Shown in pieces: positions 48,260 to 57,488 of a DNA stretch of 64,000 bases (its first letter is position 1; each line of letters starts with the position of its first letter). A program made the translations under genes and the position numbers. Below the pieces are notes generated by a model, which had not been told where the DNA came from, ran no database searches, and saw only the letters and a list, made by a program, of their open reading frames with translations. Source of the DNA: an uncultured Oscillospiraceae bacterium (GTDB lineage: Bacteria; Bacillota; Clostridia; Oscillospirales; Oscillospiraceae); the NCBI GenBank assembly GCA_934590355.1, contig CAKTOX010000005.1:1-64000 (forward strand). Reading direction: 5' to 3'.

Positions 48260-48667
48260 ATGACTCAAGATGCAGTAGTTACAAAGGTTTTTCCCAACGG
48301 CATGGCCGAGGTCGCGGTATCCCGCGGCACGGCGTGCGGCAGCAATTGCGGCAACTGCGAAAGCTGCGTTTTCCAGAACGAGATAAAGGCGTTTGCAAAG
48401 AACTCCGTTCATGCGCGCCCGGGCGAAAAGGTCGTTATCGAGAGCCTCAGCTCGAGAATATTCGGAGCGGCGTTTTTGCTGTACATCGTCCCGATGCTCG
48501 TGTTTGTCATCGGATATATAGTCGCGGCAAGCTGCGGACTTGGCGAGGGAATGAGCGTTTTGTGCAGCTTTCTCGCTTTCTGCGCCGCCGTTGCGGTCAT
48601 CATAGTCTATCAGCGCCGCAGCAAGCGCAAAAATCCTATAAAATTTGAGATAACTCAGCTTCGCTGA
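48260..48667 (+). CDS. RseC/MucC-like protein with cysteine cluster
   Basis: A 135-residue protein of the SoxR-reducing/RseC family: a small N-terminal domain with C-x3-C-x2-C-x2-C (CGSNCGNCESC, about residues 26-36), which could hold an iron-sulfur cluster, then two membrane helices (about 70-90 and 96-116). Family members take part in electron transfer together with Rnf-type complexes; no Rnf gene is in the window, so the partner is unknown. AAGGGGGC lies before the ATG. Confidence 0.82.
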   Translation: MTQDAVVTKVFPNGMAEVAVSRGTACGSNCGNCESCVFQNEIKAFAKNSVHARPGEKVVIESLSSRIFGAAFLLYIVPMLVFVIGYIVAASCGLGEGMSVLCSFLAFCAAVAVIIVYQRRSKRKNPIKFEITQLR

Positions 48668-48679
48668 GCCGGAGGAAAA

Positions 48680-49558
48680 ATGATTAAAAGCATGACCGGT
48701 TACGGCAGCGCCAAGGGCACTGTCGAGGGCATTGAAATAAGCATTGAGCTTAAAAGCGTAAACAACAAATTTCTTGATACGGCGGTGAGAATGCCACGCA
48801 GCTTCCTCTTTGCGGAGGAAATGATAAAGCAGGTCGTGAGCTCTCACATCAGCCGCGGTAAGGTAGATGTATTCGTGACCGTTGACAGCTCCGGCGCCGA
48901 CGACATGGTCGTGAAGGTAAACGAGCCGCTTTTGAGAGGCTATCTTGAAGCACTTAACACCATTTCCGAGGATTTCGGACTTGTAAACGACGCCACCGCA
49001 ATGAGCGTGAGCCGCTTTCCCGATGTTCTCACGGCTGAAAAGAAGGAGCTTGACTCCGATGCGGTTGCGGAGGGCATGCGAGCAGTTGCGGAGCAGGCGC
49101 TGTGCGATTTTGACCGTATGCGCATGACCGAAGGCGAAAAGCTCAAGGCGGACGTGCTCTCAAAGCTTCAAAATATCGAGGGCTTTGTCGCAGTCATTGA
49201 AGAAAATTCGCCCAAAACCGTCAAGGAATACAGGGACAGGCTCTATGCAAAGCTCAGCGAGGTGCTTGGTACGAGCGGCATTGACGAGGCTCGTATTCTC
49301 ACCGAGGCCGCCGTGTTTGCCGATAAAATAGCCGTCGACGAGGAGACCGTCCGTCTGCGCAGTCACATCGCACAGCTCAGACAGATGCTCGAAACCGGCT
49401 CGCCCATAGGCCGCAAGATAGATTTCCTGCTCCAGGAGTTTAACCGCGAGGCCAATACGACCGGCTCGAAATGCCAGAATTCCGATATCGCCCATGTCGT
49501 CGTCGATCTCAAGTCCGAGATCGAGAAGATACGCGAGCAGATACAGAACATTGAGTGA
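48680..49558 (+). CDS. yicC: YicC family endoribonuclease
   Basis: A 292-residue YicC protein (YicC_N plus DUF1732): opening MIKSMTGYGSAK, KSVNNKFLDTAVRMP, and the end GRKIDFLLQEFNREANTTGSK. E. coli YicC is an RNase. yicC-remA-gmk-rpoZ-priA is the Firmicute gene order. GGAGG is 7 bases before the ATG. Confidence 0.93.
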   Translation: MIKSMTGYGSAKGTVEGIEISIELKSVNNKFLDTAVRMPRSFLFAEEMIKQVVSSHISRGKVDVFVTVDSSGADDMVVKVNEPLLRGYLEALNTISEDFGLVNDATAMSVSRFPDVLTAEKKELDSDAVAEGMRAVAEQALCDFDRMRMTEGEKLKADVLSKLQNIEGFVAVIEENSPKTVKEYRDRLYAKLSEVLGTSGIDEARILTEAAVFADKIAVDEETVRLRSHIAQLRQMLETGSPIGRKIDFLLQEFNREANTTGSKCQNSDIAHVVVDLKSEIEKIREQIQNIE

Positions 49559-49564
49559 GGCGCC

Positions 49565-49825
49565 ATGAAGCTTATAAATATAGGGTTCGGCAACATGGTT
49601 TCCGCCGAACGCATAATTGCCATGGTGAGCCCTGAATCGGCGCCTATAAAGCGCATGATACAGGACGTGAGAGAGAAGGGGCTTCTCATCGATGCTTCGT
49701 TTGGACGCAGCACGAAGGCTGCGCTCATCATGGACAGTGGAAACGTTATTCTGTCCGCGCTTGCGCCTGAAATATTGGCGGCGCGAATGTCAAACAAAAA
49801 TGAGGAAGGTGCAGCAAATGGCTAA
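49565..49825 (+). CDS. remA: RemA-like DNA-binding regulator (DUF370)
   Basis: 86 residues: KLINIGFGNMVSAERIIAMVSPES-type opening, PIKRMIQDVREKGLLIDAS and GRSTKAALIMDSG, characteristic of RemA, which in Bacillus is an arc-shaped DNA-binding activator of biofilm matrix and osmoprotection genes. In Clostridia its regulon is not known. Overlaps gmk by 8 bases. Confidence 0.92.
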   Translation: MKLINIGFGNMVSAERIIAMVSPESAPIKRMIQDVREKGLLIDASFGRSTKAALIMDSGNVILSALAPEILAARMSNKNEEGAANG

Positions 49826-50423
49826 TCAGAGAGGAAAGTTAATAGTTATATCCGGTCCGTCCGGAGCCGGTAAGAGCACTGTCGTGTGCAAGGCGCTCGA
49901 GGGGCGCGATGATGTGTGCTTTTCCGTTTCCGCAACAACTCGTAAGCCCCGCCCCGGCGAGGTAGACGGCAAGGAATATTTTTTCGTTGATCTCGATCAG
50001 TTCCGCGACATGGTCGCAAACGACGAGTTTCTTGAGCACGCCGAGTATGTCGCAAACTCCTACGGCACACCCAAGGCATACGTGGAGCAGAAACTCGCTC
50101 AGGGCATGAATGTCCTTCTTGACATTGAGGTTCAGGGTGCTCTGCAGATCCATCAGAAGATGCCCGAGGCAGTCAAAATATTCATCATTCCGCCCTCCAT
50201 GGCAGAGCTTGAAAAGCGCCTGCGCAGCAGAGGCACCGATTCCGATCGCAAGATCGAGGCTCGCCTTATCCGCGCGAGGGAAGAGTACGCCGCCGCAGAT
50301 TTTTATGATTACATTATCATCAATGACGATGCGGAAAAGGCCGCAAAGGAGCTTTCCGCAATCATTACCGCAGAATACTGCAAATATGACCTTAGAAAAA
50401 ACTATTTAAGTGAGGTAGACTGA
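49818..50423 (+). CDS. gmk: Guanylate kinase
   Basis: Phosphorylates GMP to GDP with ATP. 201 residues with P-loop SGPSGAGKST, SATTRKPRPGEVDGKEYFF and the DIEVQGALQI block. GAGGAAGG is 8-9 bases before the ATG at 49818; a longer frame exists within remA. Followed 2 bases later by rpoZ. Confidence 0.96.
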   Translation: MANQRGKLIVISGPSGAGKSTVVCKALEGRDDVCFSVSATTRKPRPGEVDGKEYFFVDLDQFRDMVANDEFLEHAEYVANSYGTPKAYVEQKLAQGMNVLLDIEVQGALQIHQKMPEAVKIFIIPPSMAELEKRLRSRGTDSDRKIEARLIRAREEYAAADFYDYIIINDDAEKAAKELSAIITAEYCKYDLRKNYLSEVD

Positions 50424-50425
50424 TC

Positions 50426-50644
50426 ATGATGCTTTATCCCCCCGTTGCCGAGCTTGTAAGCAAGGCAGGCAACCGCTACCAGCTCGTTAATCTCGTTGCA
50501 AGACGCGCGCGCGCCATCTCCGCTGCCGCTGAGGAAGACGGCATAATTCTCGATAAAAAACCCGTTTCCGCAGCCATTGACGAGGTCTACACCGGCAAGC
50601 TCACGATTGAAAAAGACGGTGAGCAAGAGGAAGGCGAAAACTAA
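50426..50644 (+). CDS. rpoZ: RNA polymerase omega subunit
   Basis: 72 residues: MLYPPVAELVSKAGNRYQLVNLVARRARAI is the omega core that folds on the C-terminal tail of beta prime and aids polymerase assembly. gmk-rpoZ linkage is almost universal. Confidence 0.93.
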   Translation: MMLYPPVAELVSKAGNRYQLVNLVARRARAISAAAEEDGIILDKKPVSAAIDEVYTGKLTIEKDGEQEEGEN

Positions 50645-50654
50645 GATTTATACG

Positions 50655-50676
50655 GCGGAGCTGATTTCTGCTCCGC
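50655..50676 (+). terminator. Weak terminator-like hairpin after rpoZ
   Basis: GCGGAGC and GCTCCGC pair around an 8-base loop. TGAATTTTCC follows, an incomplete T run. priA starts 28 bases later, so this might only reduce expression of priA and what follows. Confidence 0.4.
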
Positions 50677-50704
50677 TGAATTTTCCTGAACAGAGGGTCG
50701 CGGA

Positions 50705-52957
50705 ATGTCCGAAAACAGTATTGCCAAAATTGCGGTCAGCGCCGCAACATACAGTCTGGACAAGCCTTACGACTATCTCATACCCGACAGCATGCGCGGA
50801 GCGGTGCAGCCCGGAATGCGCGTCACGGTACCGTTTTCCCGCGGCAACCGCCGCAGCGAGGGTATTGTGCTCGCGCTGGGCGATAAAAGCGAGTTCGAAA
50901 AGCTCAAGGCCATAGAATCACTTCTGGACGAAAGTCCTGTGCTCACGCAGGCGCAGCTCAAGCTTGCTCTTTGGATGCATGACAGGCTCTTTTGCACGGT
51001 CTATGACGCCATCAAGAGCATACTGCCGGCAGGCTTTTGGTTTAAGCCCGACGGAGAGCGCAGAGTTAACGATAAAATGCGTGATATGGCGTATCTTATG
51101 ATCGATGCCGAGGAGGCTTTCTCCATAGCCCAAGGCAAGCGCCGTAAGGCACCCATGCAGGCGTCACTTTTGGAGCTAATAAGCACGACCGGAAGAGTTT
51201 CTGTGCACGAGGCGCTTCATTTCACCGGCGCGTCGCGCCAATCGCTCACGGCGCTTGTAAATGCGGGTATCGTTGAGATTGAGAAGGAGGAGGTCTTTCG
51301 CCGACCGAAGGTTTGGAACGGTAAGCTGCGCGAGCTGCCGGTGCTTAACCGTGCACAGTCGGCAGCGTATGAGGGACTTCGTGAGCTCCTCATTCACCCG
51401 ACTCCGGAGGCAGCGCTCCTGTGCGGAGTCACGGGAAGCGGCAAGACTTCCGTTTACATCCATCTCATTTCCGATACGCTGCGCTCGGGCAAAAGCGCCA
51501 TACTCCTCGTGCCGGAAATTGCGCTCACACCGCAGATGATACGCACGTTTTCCGAGTATTTCGGAAACGACGTTGCGATACTGCACAGCAATCTTTCGCT
51601 TGGAGAGCGCTATGATGAATGGAAACGCATTAAAAACGGCGATGCGCAGCTCGTCATCGGGACACGCAGCGCGGTCTTTGCTCCGTTTGAAGATCTCGGA
51701 CTCATAATAATCGACGAGGAGCAGGAGGAGAGCTACAAATCCGAAAACTCGCCGAGATACCACGCGCGAGATATTGCAAAATACCGCTGCGCAAAGACAA
51801 ATTCACTGCTGCTTTTAGGCTCGGCAACGCCCGACGTTGAGAGCCGATATGCAGCCCAAACGGGAAAGTACGTCTATTTTGAGCTCCCTGAGCGCTATAA
51901 TGAGATGCACCTGCCCGAGGTCACGATAGTTGACATGAAGTGTGAGCTCAAGGCCGGAAACGGCAGCGAGCTCAGCTCGACTTTGCGCCGTGAGCTTGAA
52001 GAGAATATCGAGCGCGGCGAGCAGAGCATATTATTCATAAACCGCCGCGGAGCAAATAAACTCATCTGCTGCGGTGACTGCGGATACATCTACAAATGTC
52101 CTAATTGCAGCGTTTCACTGACTTACCACAGCGCTAACCGCCGCCTTATGTGCCACTACTGCGGCTACAGCCGATACGTTGACGCAAGCTGCCCCGAATG
52201 CGGCGGTATGCTTACTTATATAGGAGCAGGTACCCAGCTCGTTGAGGAAGAGCTCAAGCAGCTTTTTCCAGACACAGAGGTGCTGCGAATGGATGCCGAC
52301 ACCGTTAAGGCGGCCGGAAGCCATGAAGCTCTGCTCGGCAGATTTCGTGACGAGAAGATACCCGTCATGGTAGGTACGCAAATGGTCACGAAGGGACTTA
52401 ACTTTGAAAATGTCACGCTTATCGGCGTAATATCCGCCGACCAGAGCCTTTATTGCGGAGACTATCGCGCGAGCGAGCGCACGTTTTCGCTCATAACACA
52501 GGTCATCGGACGCAGTGGCAGGGGCGCAAAGCCCGGCCGCGCGGTCATTCAGACCTTCACCCCTCAAAACGAAACGATACGCCTTGCCGCAGCGCAAGAT
52601 TATGACGGCTTTTATAAAACGGAGCTGGAAATGCGCAGACTGCAAAACGCGCCGCCGTTTTCGGATATGATCGCCATAACCGCCTCGGGCATAGACGAAA
52701 GCGCGGTGGTCAAATGCTGCCGTGATATTGGCCGAGTTATTAAAGCGTCCTGCGTGAGCGATCCCGATGTGAGTGTGCTCGGTCCGGCACCGCTTCCGGT
52801 AGTGAGGGTAAATAACCGATACAGGTACAGAATTAACGTCTGCTGCAAGGCCGATAAGCACATTCGCGGCCTAATATCCGACGTGCTTATACGATGTAGC
52901 AGCTCGGGAAAATACAGGGGTGTCAGCGTTTTTGCCGACAATAACCCTTTGGAGTAG
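50705..52957 (+). CDS. priA: Primosomal protein N' (replication restart helicase PriA)
   Basis: Restarts stalled forks by loading the replicative helicase. 750 residues: the N-terminal DNA-binding domain (about 1-105), winged helix, then the helicase with Walker A GVTGSGKTS, Walker B IIIDEEQEES (DEEQ, where most PriA have DEEH), a zinc-binding insert with eight cysteines (CGDCGYIYKCPNC...CHYCG...CPECG) and GRSGRG in motif VI. GAGGGTCGCGG precedes the ATG at 50705. Confidence 0.96.
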   Translation: MSENSIAKIAVSAATYSLDKPYDYLIPDSMRGAVQPGMRVTVPFSRGNRRSEGIVLALGDKSEFEKLKAIESLLDESPVLTQAQLKLALWMHDRLFCTVYDAIKSILPAGFWFKPDGERRVNDKMRDMAYLMIDAEEAFSIAQGKRRKAPMQASLLELISTTGRVSVHEALHFTGASRQSLTALVNAGIVEIEKEEVFRRPKVWNGKLRELPVLNRAQSAAYEGLRELLIHPTPEAALLCGVTGSGKTSVYIHLISDTLRSGKSAILLVPEIALTPQMIRTFSEYFGNDVAILHSNLSLGERYDEWKRIKNGDAQLVIGTRSAVFAPFEDLGLIIIDEEQEESYKSENSPRYHARDIAKYRCAKTNSLLLLGSATPDVESRYAAQTGKYVYFELPERYNEMHLPEVTIVDMKCELKAGNGSELSSTLRRELEENIERGEQSILFINRRGANKLICCGDCGYIYKCPNCSVSLTYHSANRRLMCHYCGYSRYVDASCPECGGMLTYIGAGTQLVEEELKQLFPDTEVLRMDADTVKAAGSHEALLGRFRDEKIPVMVGTQMVTKGLNFENVTLIGVISADQSLYCGDYRASERTFSLITQVIGRSGRGAKPGRAVIQTFTPQNETIRLAAAQDYDGFYKTELEMRRLQNAPPFSDMIAITASGIDESAVVKCCRDIGRVIKASCVSDPDVSVLGPAPLPVVRVNNRYRYRINVCCKADKHIRGLISDVLIRCSSSGKYRGVSVFADNNPLE

Positions 52958-52969
52958 GAGAAATATATT

Positions 52970-53467
52970 ATGGCGCTCAGAAACATAGTTACAAAAGAGG
53001 ACAGCGTGCTCCATAAGGTCTGCCGCGAGCAGGTCAAATTTGACGGCAGGCTCCACCAGCTTCTTGATGACATGGCGGAAACGCTTGAAAAAGCAAACGG
53101 TGTCGGTCTTGCCGCGCCGCAGGTCGGAATACTGCGCCGTGTTGTTCTTGTTCTTGAAACAAACGTCCCCGATGATGAGGACGAGCAGATACTCGAGCTT
53201 ATAAATCCCGAGATCATCGAGAGCTCCGGCGAGCAGGTCGGCACTGAGGGCTGCCTGAGCGTGCCGGGCGAGTACGGCATAGTGCACCGTCCGTCAAATG
53301 TCGTCGTCAGAGCACAGGATCGCGACGGCAGATGGTTTAAATATGAGGGTCACGGTCTGACCGCCCGCTGCATCTGCCATGAGCTGGACCATCTTGACGG
53401 TCATCTTTTCACCGAAAAGGCGGAGCGTATGCTCAGTAAGGACGAGATCAGAAGAGAGGTCGAGTGA
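52970..53467 (+). CDS. def: Peptide deformylase
   Basis: Removes the N-formyl group of new proteins. 165 residues with all three motifs: GVGLAAPQVG, EGCLSVPG (metal Cys) and CHELDHLDG (metal His pair and catalytic Glu). The priA-def-fmt-rsmB order is conserved. It overlaps or abuts fmt, depending on the fmt start. Confidence 0.96.
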   Translation: MALRNIVTKEDSVLHKVCREQVKFDGRLHQLLDDMAETLEKANGVGLAAPQVGILRRVVLVLETNVPDDEDEQILELINPEIIESSGEQVGTEGCLSVPGEYGIVHRPSNVVVRAQDRDGRWFKYEGHGLTARCICHELDHLDGHLFTEKAERMLSKDEIRREVE

Positions 53468-53469
53468 CA

Positions 53470-54393
53470 ATGCGCATCGTGTTTATGGGAACGCCCGACT
53501 TCGCGGCGGTGTCCCTTAAAAAGCTCATCGACGAAAAATACGATATAGCCGCCGTATTCACTCAGCCCGATAAGCCGAGCGGGCGCGGCATGAAGCTCAC
53601 TCCGAGCCCCGTAAAGGAGCTTGCACTTCAAAACGGCATCCCCGTGTATCAGCCGACAAAGCTCAGAGACGGCTCTGCCACCGAGCTTATAAAGCAGCTT
53701 TCTCCCGATATTCTAGTTGTCGTTGCCTATGGGCGCATACTTCCCGACGATATGCTTGCCGTTCCCAAGTACGGAGCGATAAACGTCCACGCATCGCTTC
53801 TGCCGAAGTACAGAGGCGCAGCGCCCATACAGTGGGCCGTTCTCAACGGCGATAGAATAACCGGCGTCACGACGATGTACCTCGCCTCCGAAATGGACAC
53901 GGGAGATATTATCTACACCGCCGAGACCGAGATCGGCGAGTTCGAGACCTCGGGCGAGCTTTTTGACCGTCTTATGGTCATGGGTGCCGAGCTTTTGGAC
54001 AAAACGCTGCGCGATATCGATTCCGGCCGTGCACCGCGCACCGCACAGGATCACAGCAAGGCAAGCTATGTCAAAATGCTTGACAAGAGCCTCAGCCCGA
54101 TCGACTGGAACAATTCTCCGCGCCATATTATTAAGCAAATCTACGGTCTGCGCCCTTGGCCCGTGGCCACCATGGAGCTTGACGGCTCCGTATTCAAGGT
54201 CTATTGCGCGCAGTACACCGAAAACACTACCGAAAAAGCCCCCGGCAGCGTTGTCAGCGCCGGAAAAGCGGGCATAGAGATAGCCTGCGCCGACGGCAAG
54301 ACTGTCGTTATAACCGAGCTTCAGGCTCCGGGCAAAAAACGCATGAGAGCGGCAGACTATCTGCTCGGACATCCCATAAAAGTTGAGGACTGA
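53470..54393 (+). CDS. fmt: Methionyl-tRNA formyltransferase
   Basis: Formylates initiator Met-tRNA with 10-formyl-THF. 307 residues: RIVFMGTPDFAAVSL opening, INVHASLLPKYRGAAPIQWA with the catalytic Asn/His region, and a C-terminal tRNA-binding domain (about 205-305). The ATG at 53470 is preferred to the GTG two codons earlier because of spacing from GAGAGGT. Coupled to def, which removes the same formyl group after translation. Confidence 0.96.
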   Translation: MRIVFMGTPDFAAVSLKKLIDEKYDIAAVFTQPDKPSGRGMKLTPSPVKELALQNGIPVYQPTKLRDGSATELIKQLSPDILVVVAYGRILPDDMLAVPKYGAINVHASLLPKYRGAAPIQWAVLNGDRITGVTTMYLASEMDTGDIIYTAETEIGEFETSGELFDRLMVMGAELLDKTLRDIDSGRAPRTAQDHSKASYVKMLDKSLSPIDWNNSPRHIIKQIYGLRPWPVATMELDGSVFKVYCAQYTENTTEKAPGSVVSAGKAGIEIACADGKTVVITELQAPGKKRMRAADYLLGHPIKVED

Positions 54394-54397
54394 TAAA

Positions 54398-55705
54398 TTG
54401 GACGCAGCAAGAGAAGCGGCGCTGTTCGTGCTTGAAAGGGCGCGGCGTGACGGCGCATGGTTGTCGGCGATGGCCGATGCCGCAAAAACCAAATACAAGC
54501 TCGATGACCGTTCGCTTTCGCTTTGTGTGACCATAAGCCTCGGCGTTTTGCAGAACATGACGCTGTGCGATTGGTATATCGATAGATTCAGCAAGTCTGC
54601 CTCCAAAATCGAGCCCAAGGTGCGCGATATTCTGCGCTGCGCGGTGTATCAGTTTCTTTTTATGGACAAAATACCGAAATCGGCTGCTGTCAACGAAGCT
54701 GTTGCGCTGTGTAAAAAGCTCGGCTATGCAAGAGCGGCAGGTTTCTGCAATGCTGTTTTGAGAAAGCTTGCAGCCTGCGCTGATAGTTTGCCCGACGTTC
54801 CGAACGAGGGCAGCGCGCAGTATCTTTCTATTAAATACAGCCACCCGCTGTGGCTTGCCGAAACAATAATGCAGCGCCGCGGATATGATGCGGCCGAGGC
54901 GTTTTTTGCTGCCGATAACACGGCGCCGGAAACTGCTTTGCAGGTCAACACTTTGAAAACCACGACGGACGAGCTCTTGCAGATGCTCCATAGCGCCGGA
55001 ATTGACTGCAAAAAGCACGATTGGCTTCCCGATTGCATCGTCGTGGCCGGCAAGGTAACCGCGATGCCCGGCTTTGACGAGGGACTGTTTTACGTTCAGG
55101 ACCCTGCGGCACGGTGCGCAGTGCTTGCGGCAAGGCTTGAGGCGGGAATGAGCGTGCTCGATGCTTGCGCAGCCCCAGGCGGCAAGAGCTTCGCGGCGGC
55201 TATCGCAATGCAAAATACGGGCAGCATCGACTCGTGTGACCTGCATGAAAAGAAGATGCGCCTTATAGAAGGCGGCGCAAAACGGCTCGGACTGAGCTGC
55301 ATTAACGCCTTTTGCAAGGACGCAAGGCAGCCTGTTGACAAGAAGTACGACGCAATTATTGCTGATGTGCCGTGCTCTGGCTATGGCGTTATCCGCAAAA
55401 AGCCGGAGATACGCTATAAAAACCGCAGCGACTGCGAGGCGCTTCCGGCAATACAGACGGCGATACTTAATAATCTTGCATCTGCCGTCAAGGTCGGCGG
55501 TGAGCTTATATATTCAACGTGTACCGTGCTCAGAGAGGAAAACGAAGATGTCGTTTCGGCATTTCTGAGCGCCCACAGCGAATTCAGAGCCGAGAGCTTT
55601 TCTCTGCCGAACGGAGAGTGTGCGACAGAGGGATATATAACGTTCTGGCCGGACATACACGGCACCGACGGTTTTTTTGTATGCAAGCTGAGGAGAGTAG
55701 AATGA
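54398..55705 (+). CDS. rsmB: 16S rRNA (cytosine-967-C5)-methyltransferase
   Basis: 435 residues: an N-terminal NusB-like RNA-binding domain (about 1-140) and a SAM methyltransferase domain with APGGKSFAAA (motif I), DVPCSGYGVIRKKPEI (catalytic-cycle Cys) and STCTVLREENE (nucleophile Cys). TTG at 54398 has GAGG 9 bases upstream; another TTG at 54383 overlaps that site. Overlaps rlmN by 4 bases. Confidence 0.94.
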   Translation: MDAAREAALFVLERARRDGAWLSAMADAAKTKYKLDDRSLSLCVTISLGVLQNMTLCDWYIDRFSKSASKIEPKVRDILRCAVYQFLFMDKIPKSAAVNEAVALCKKLGYARAAGFCNAVLRKLAACADSLPDVPNEGSAQYLSIKYSHPLWLAETIMQRRGYDAAEAFFAADNTAPETALQVNTLKTTTDELLQMLHSAGIDCKKHDWLPDCIVVAGKVTAMPGFDEGLFYVQDPAARCAVLAARLEAGMSVLDACAAPGGKSFAAAIAMQNTGSIDSCDLHEKKMRLIEGGAKRLGLSCINAFCKDARQPVDKKYDAIIADVPCSGYGVIRKKPEIRYKNRSDCEALPAIQTAILNNLASAVKVGGELIYSTCTVLREENEDVVSAFLSAHSEFRAESFSLPNGECATEGYITFWPDIHGTDGFFVCKLRRVE

Positions 55706-56739
55706 AAAATCTGCGTAATCTGCTCCCGCAGGAGATAGAGGAGCTTCTCATTTCGATGGGTGAGCCGAAATACCGTGCAAAGCAGGTGTTCAAATGGCTC
55801 GGTCGGGGGATAGGCTCCATTGACGAGATGAGCGACATTCCCAAATCCCTGCGCGAGAAGCTCAAAACCGAATATACGCTTTATAAGCCGGCCGTCTTAA
55901 GCAAGCAAGTCTCCAAAATAGACGGTACGATCAAATATCTTTGGGAGCTTTCCGACGGAAATGCAGTTGAGACGGTCGTCATGAGCTACAAGCACGGCAA
56001 CACCGTCTGCGTATCGTCGCAGGTCGGCTGCCGTCAGGGCTGCGCATTCTGCGCGTCCACCATCGGGGGACTCGTGCGCTGCCTTGAGCCGCATGAGATA
56101 CTTGAGGAGGTCATGTTCTCCGAGATAGATTCGGGGAAGAAGATCTCAAACATCGTCCTCATGGGCATAGGCGAGCCGCTCGATAACTTCGACAATGTCG
56201 TGAAGTTTTTGAAGCTCGTCAACGAGCCTGACGGCATGAACATCGGTATGCGTCATATTTCGCTGTCCACCTGCGGAATAACCGAAAAATTTGACAAACT
56301 GGCAGAGCTTAATTTACAATTGACCTTATCGGTGTCGCTGCACGCTCCCGATGACGAGACCCGCTCGAAGATAATGCCGGCAAATAACGGCAGAGGCGTG
56401 GACGAGCTTATGGAGTGCTGCCGCAGATACTATGAAAAGACGGGCCGCAGAATATCATTTGAGTATATTATGATAGACGGCGTCAATGACACGCGCTACC
56501 ATGCGGAGCTTCTTGCAAAGCGTGCAAGGTATGTGAGTGCTCACGTCAATTTGATACCTATGAATCACGTTGAGGAGAGTCGGTTCAGACCCTCGACGCA
56601 GGGACATATCAAGGCATTTATGCAGGTGCTTGAGGATAACGGTGTCAATGTCACCGTGCGCCGCAAGCTGGGCGGAGACGTGGACGCATCGTGCGGACAA
56701 CTGCGCAGAAAAATGCAGAAGGGTGATCGCAAACAATGA
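55702..56739 (+). CDS. rlmN: 23S rRNA (adenine-2503-C2)-methyltransferase / tRNA
   Basis: A radical SAM methyl synthase that methylates A2503 of 23S rRNA and A37 of some tRNAs. 345 residues; the 4Fe-4S cysteines are C110, C114 and C117 (CRQGCAFC), with the MGIGEPLDN block and a C-terminal cysteine in DASCGQL that carries the methyl group. Start overlaps rsmB and stop overlaps prpC, each by 4 bases. Confidence 0.95.
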   Translation: MKNLRNLLPQEIEELLISMGEPKYRAKQVFKWLGRGIGSIDEMSDIPKSLREKLKTEYTLYKPAVLSKQVSKIDGTIKYLWELSDGNAVETVVMSYKHGNTVCVSSQVGCRQGCAFCASTIGGLVRCLEPHEILEEVMFSEIDSGKKISNIVLMGIGEPLDNFDNVVKFLKLVNEPDGMNIGMRHISLSTCGITEKFDKLAELNLQLTLSVSLHAPDDETRSKIMPANNGRGVDELMECCRRYYEKTGRRISFEYIMIDGVNDTRYHAELLAKRARYVSAHVNLIPMNHVEESRFRPSTQGHIKAFMQVLEDNGVNVTVRRKLGGDVDASCGQLRRKMQKGDRKQ

Positions 56740-57473
56740 GAAGCTTCGGTATCACTGACAAAGGCAAGGTCAGAAGCGAAAATCAGGACAGCTATATAAT
56801 CGAAAACTGCGACAAGCGTAAAAGCGTTATTGCCGTCATATGCGACGGTATGGGCGGCGCAAAGGCAGGCGATTTGGCGAGCAGACTTTCGAGCAAGGAG
56901 TTTGTCGGCAAGGTTTACGCCAGCCTTGCTTCCTCGCGCCTTTTCATCGGCAATCAGGAAAAGCTGCTGAAGGAAAGCTGTGCGGACGCAAACGGCGTTG
57001 TCTATGAATATTCGCGCTTTGACGCAAACTACAACGGCATGGGCACGACCCTTGTCGGCGGTATCATCACGCGCCGAAAGGCTTGTCTTGTCAACGTCGG
57101 AGACAGCCGGGCTTATTATTTGAATAGTGAAGGAATACGCCAGGTAAGCCGTGACCACTCCTACGTGCAGGAGCTTGTAGACATGGGTGCGATAAAGCCC
57201 GAGGAGGCTGAGCATCACCCCAAGAAAAACATCATAACCCGCGCCCTCGGCGTGGACAGCTCCGTCGAGGCGGATTATTTCGAGTGTCCGCTTCATAAGG
57301 GCGACGGCATACTGCTTTGCTCGGACGGACTGAGCAATATGGTAACGGATAAGGAAATACACGACTGCTTTACCGAAAACACCGCACCGGAGGATGTGTG
57401 CGGACGTCTTATGGCGCTTGCGCTTGAGCGCGGTGCGAGAGACAATGTCACCATCGTTTTGGTCAAAACTTGA
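56736..57473 (+). CDS. prpC: PP2C-type Ser/Thr phosphatase PrpC
   Basis: Dephosphorylates targets of PrkC, encoded next. 245 residues with the PP2C metal motifs SENQDS, CDGMGGAKAG, TTLVGG, LLCSDGLSNMV and RDNVTIVLV. Cytoplasmic, manganese-dependent. rlmN-prpC-prkC-rsgA is the standard Firmicute order. Confidence 0.95.
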   Translation: MRSFGITDKGKVRSENQDSYIIENCDKRKSVIAVICDGMGGAKAGDLASRLSSKEFVGKVYASLASSRLFIGNQEKLLKESCADANGVVYEYSRFDANYNGMGTTLVGGIITRRKACLVNVGDSRAYYLNSEGIRQVSRDHSYVQELVDMGAIKPEEAEHHPKKNIITRALGVDSSVEADYFECPLHKGDGILLCSDGLSNMVTDKEIHDCFTENTAPEDVCGRLMALALERGARDNVTIVLVKT

Positions 57474-57488
57474 GTTAAGGGTGCAATC

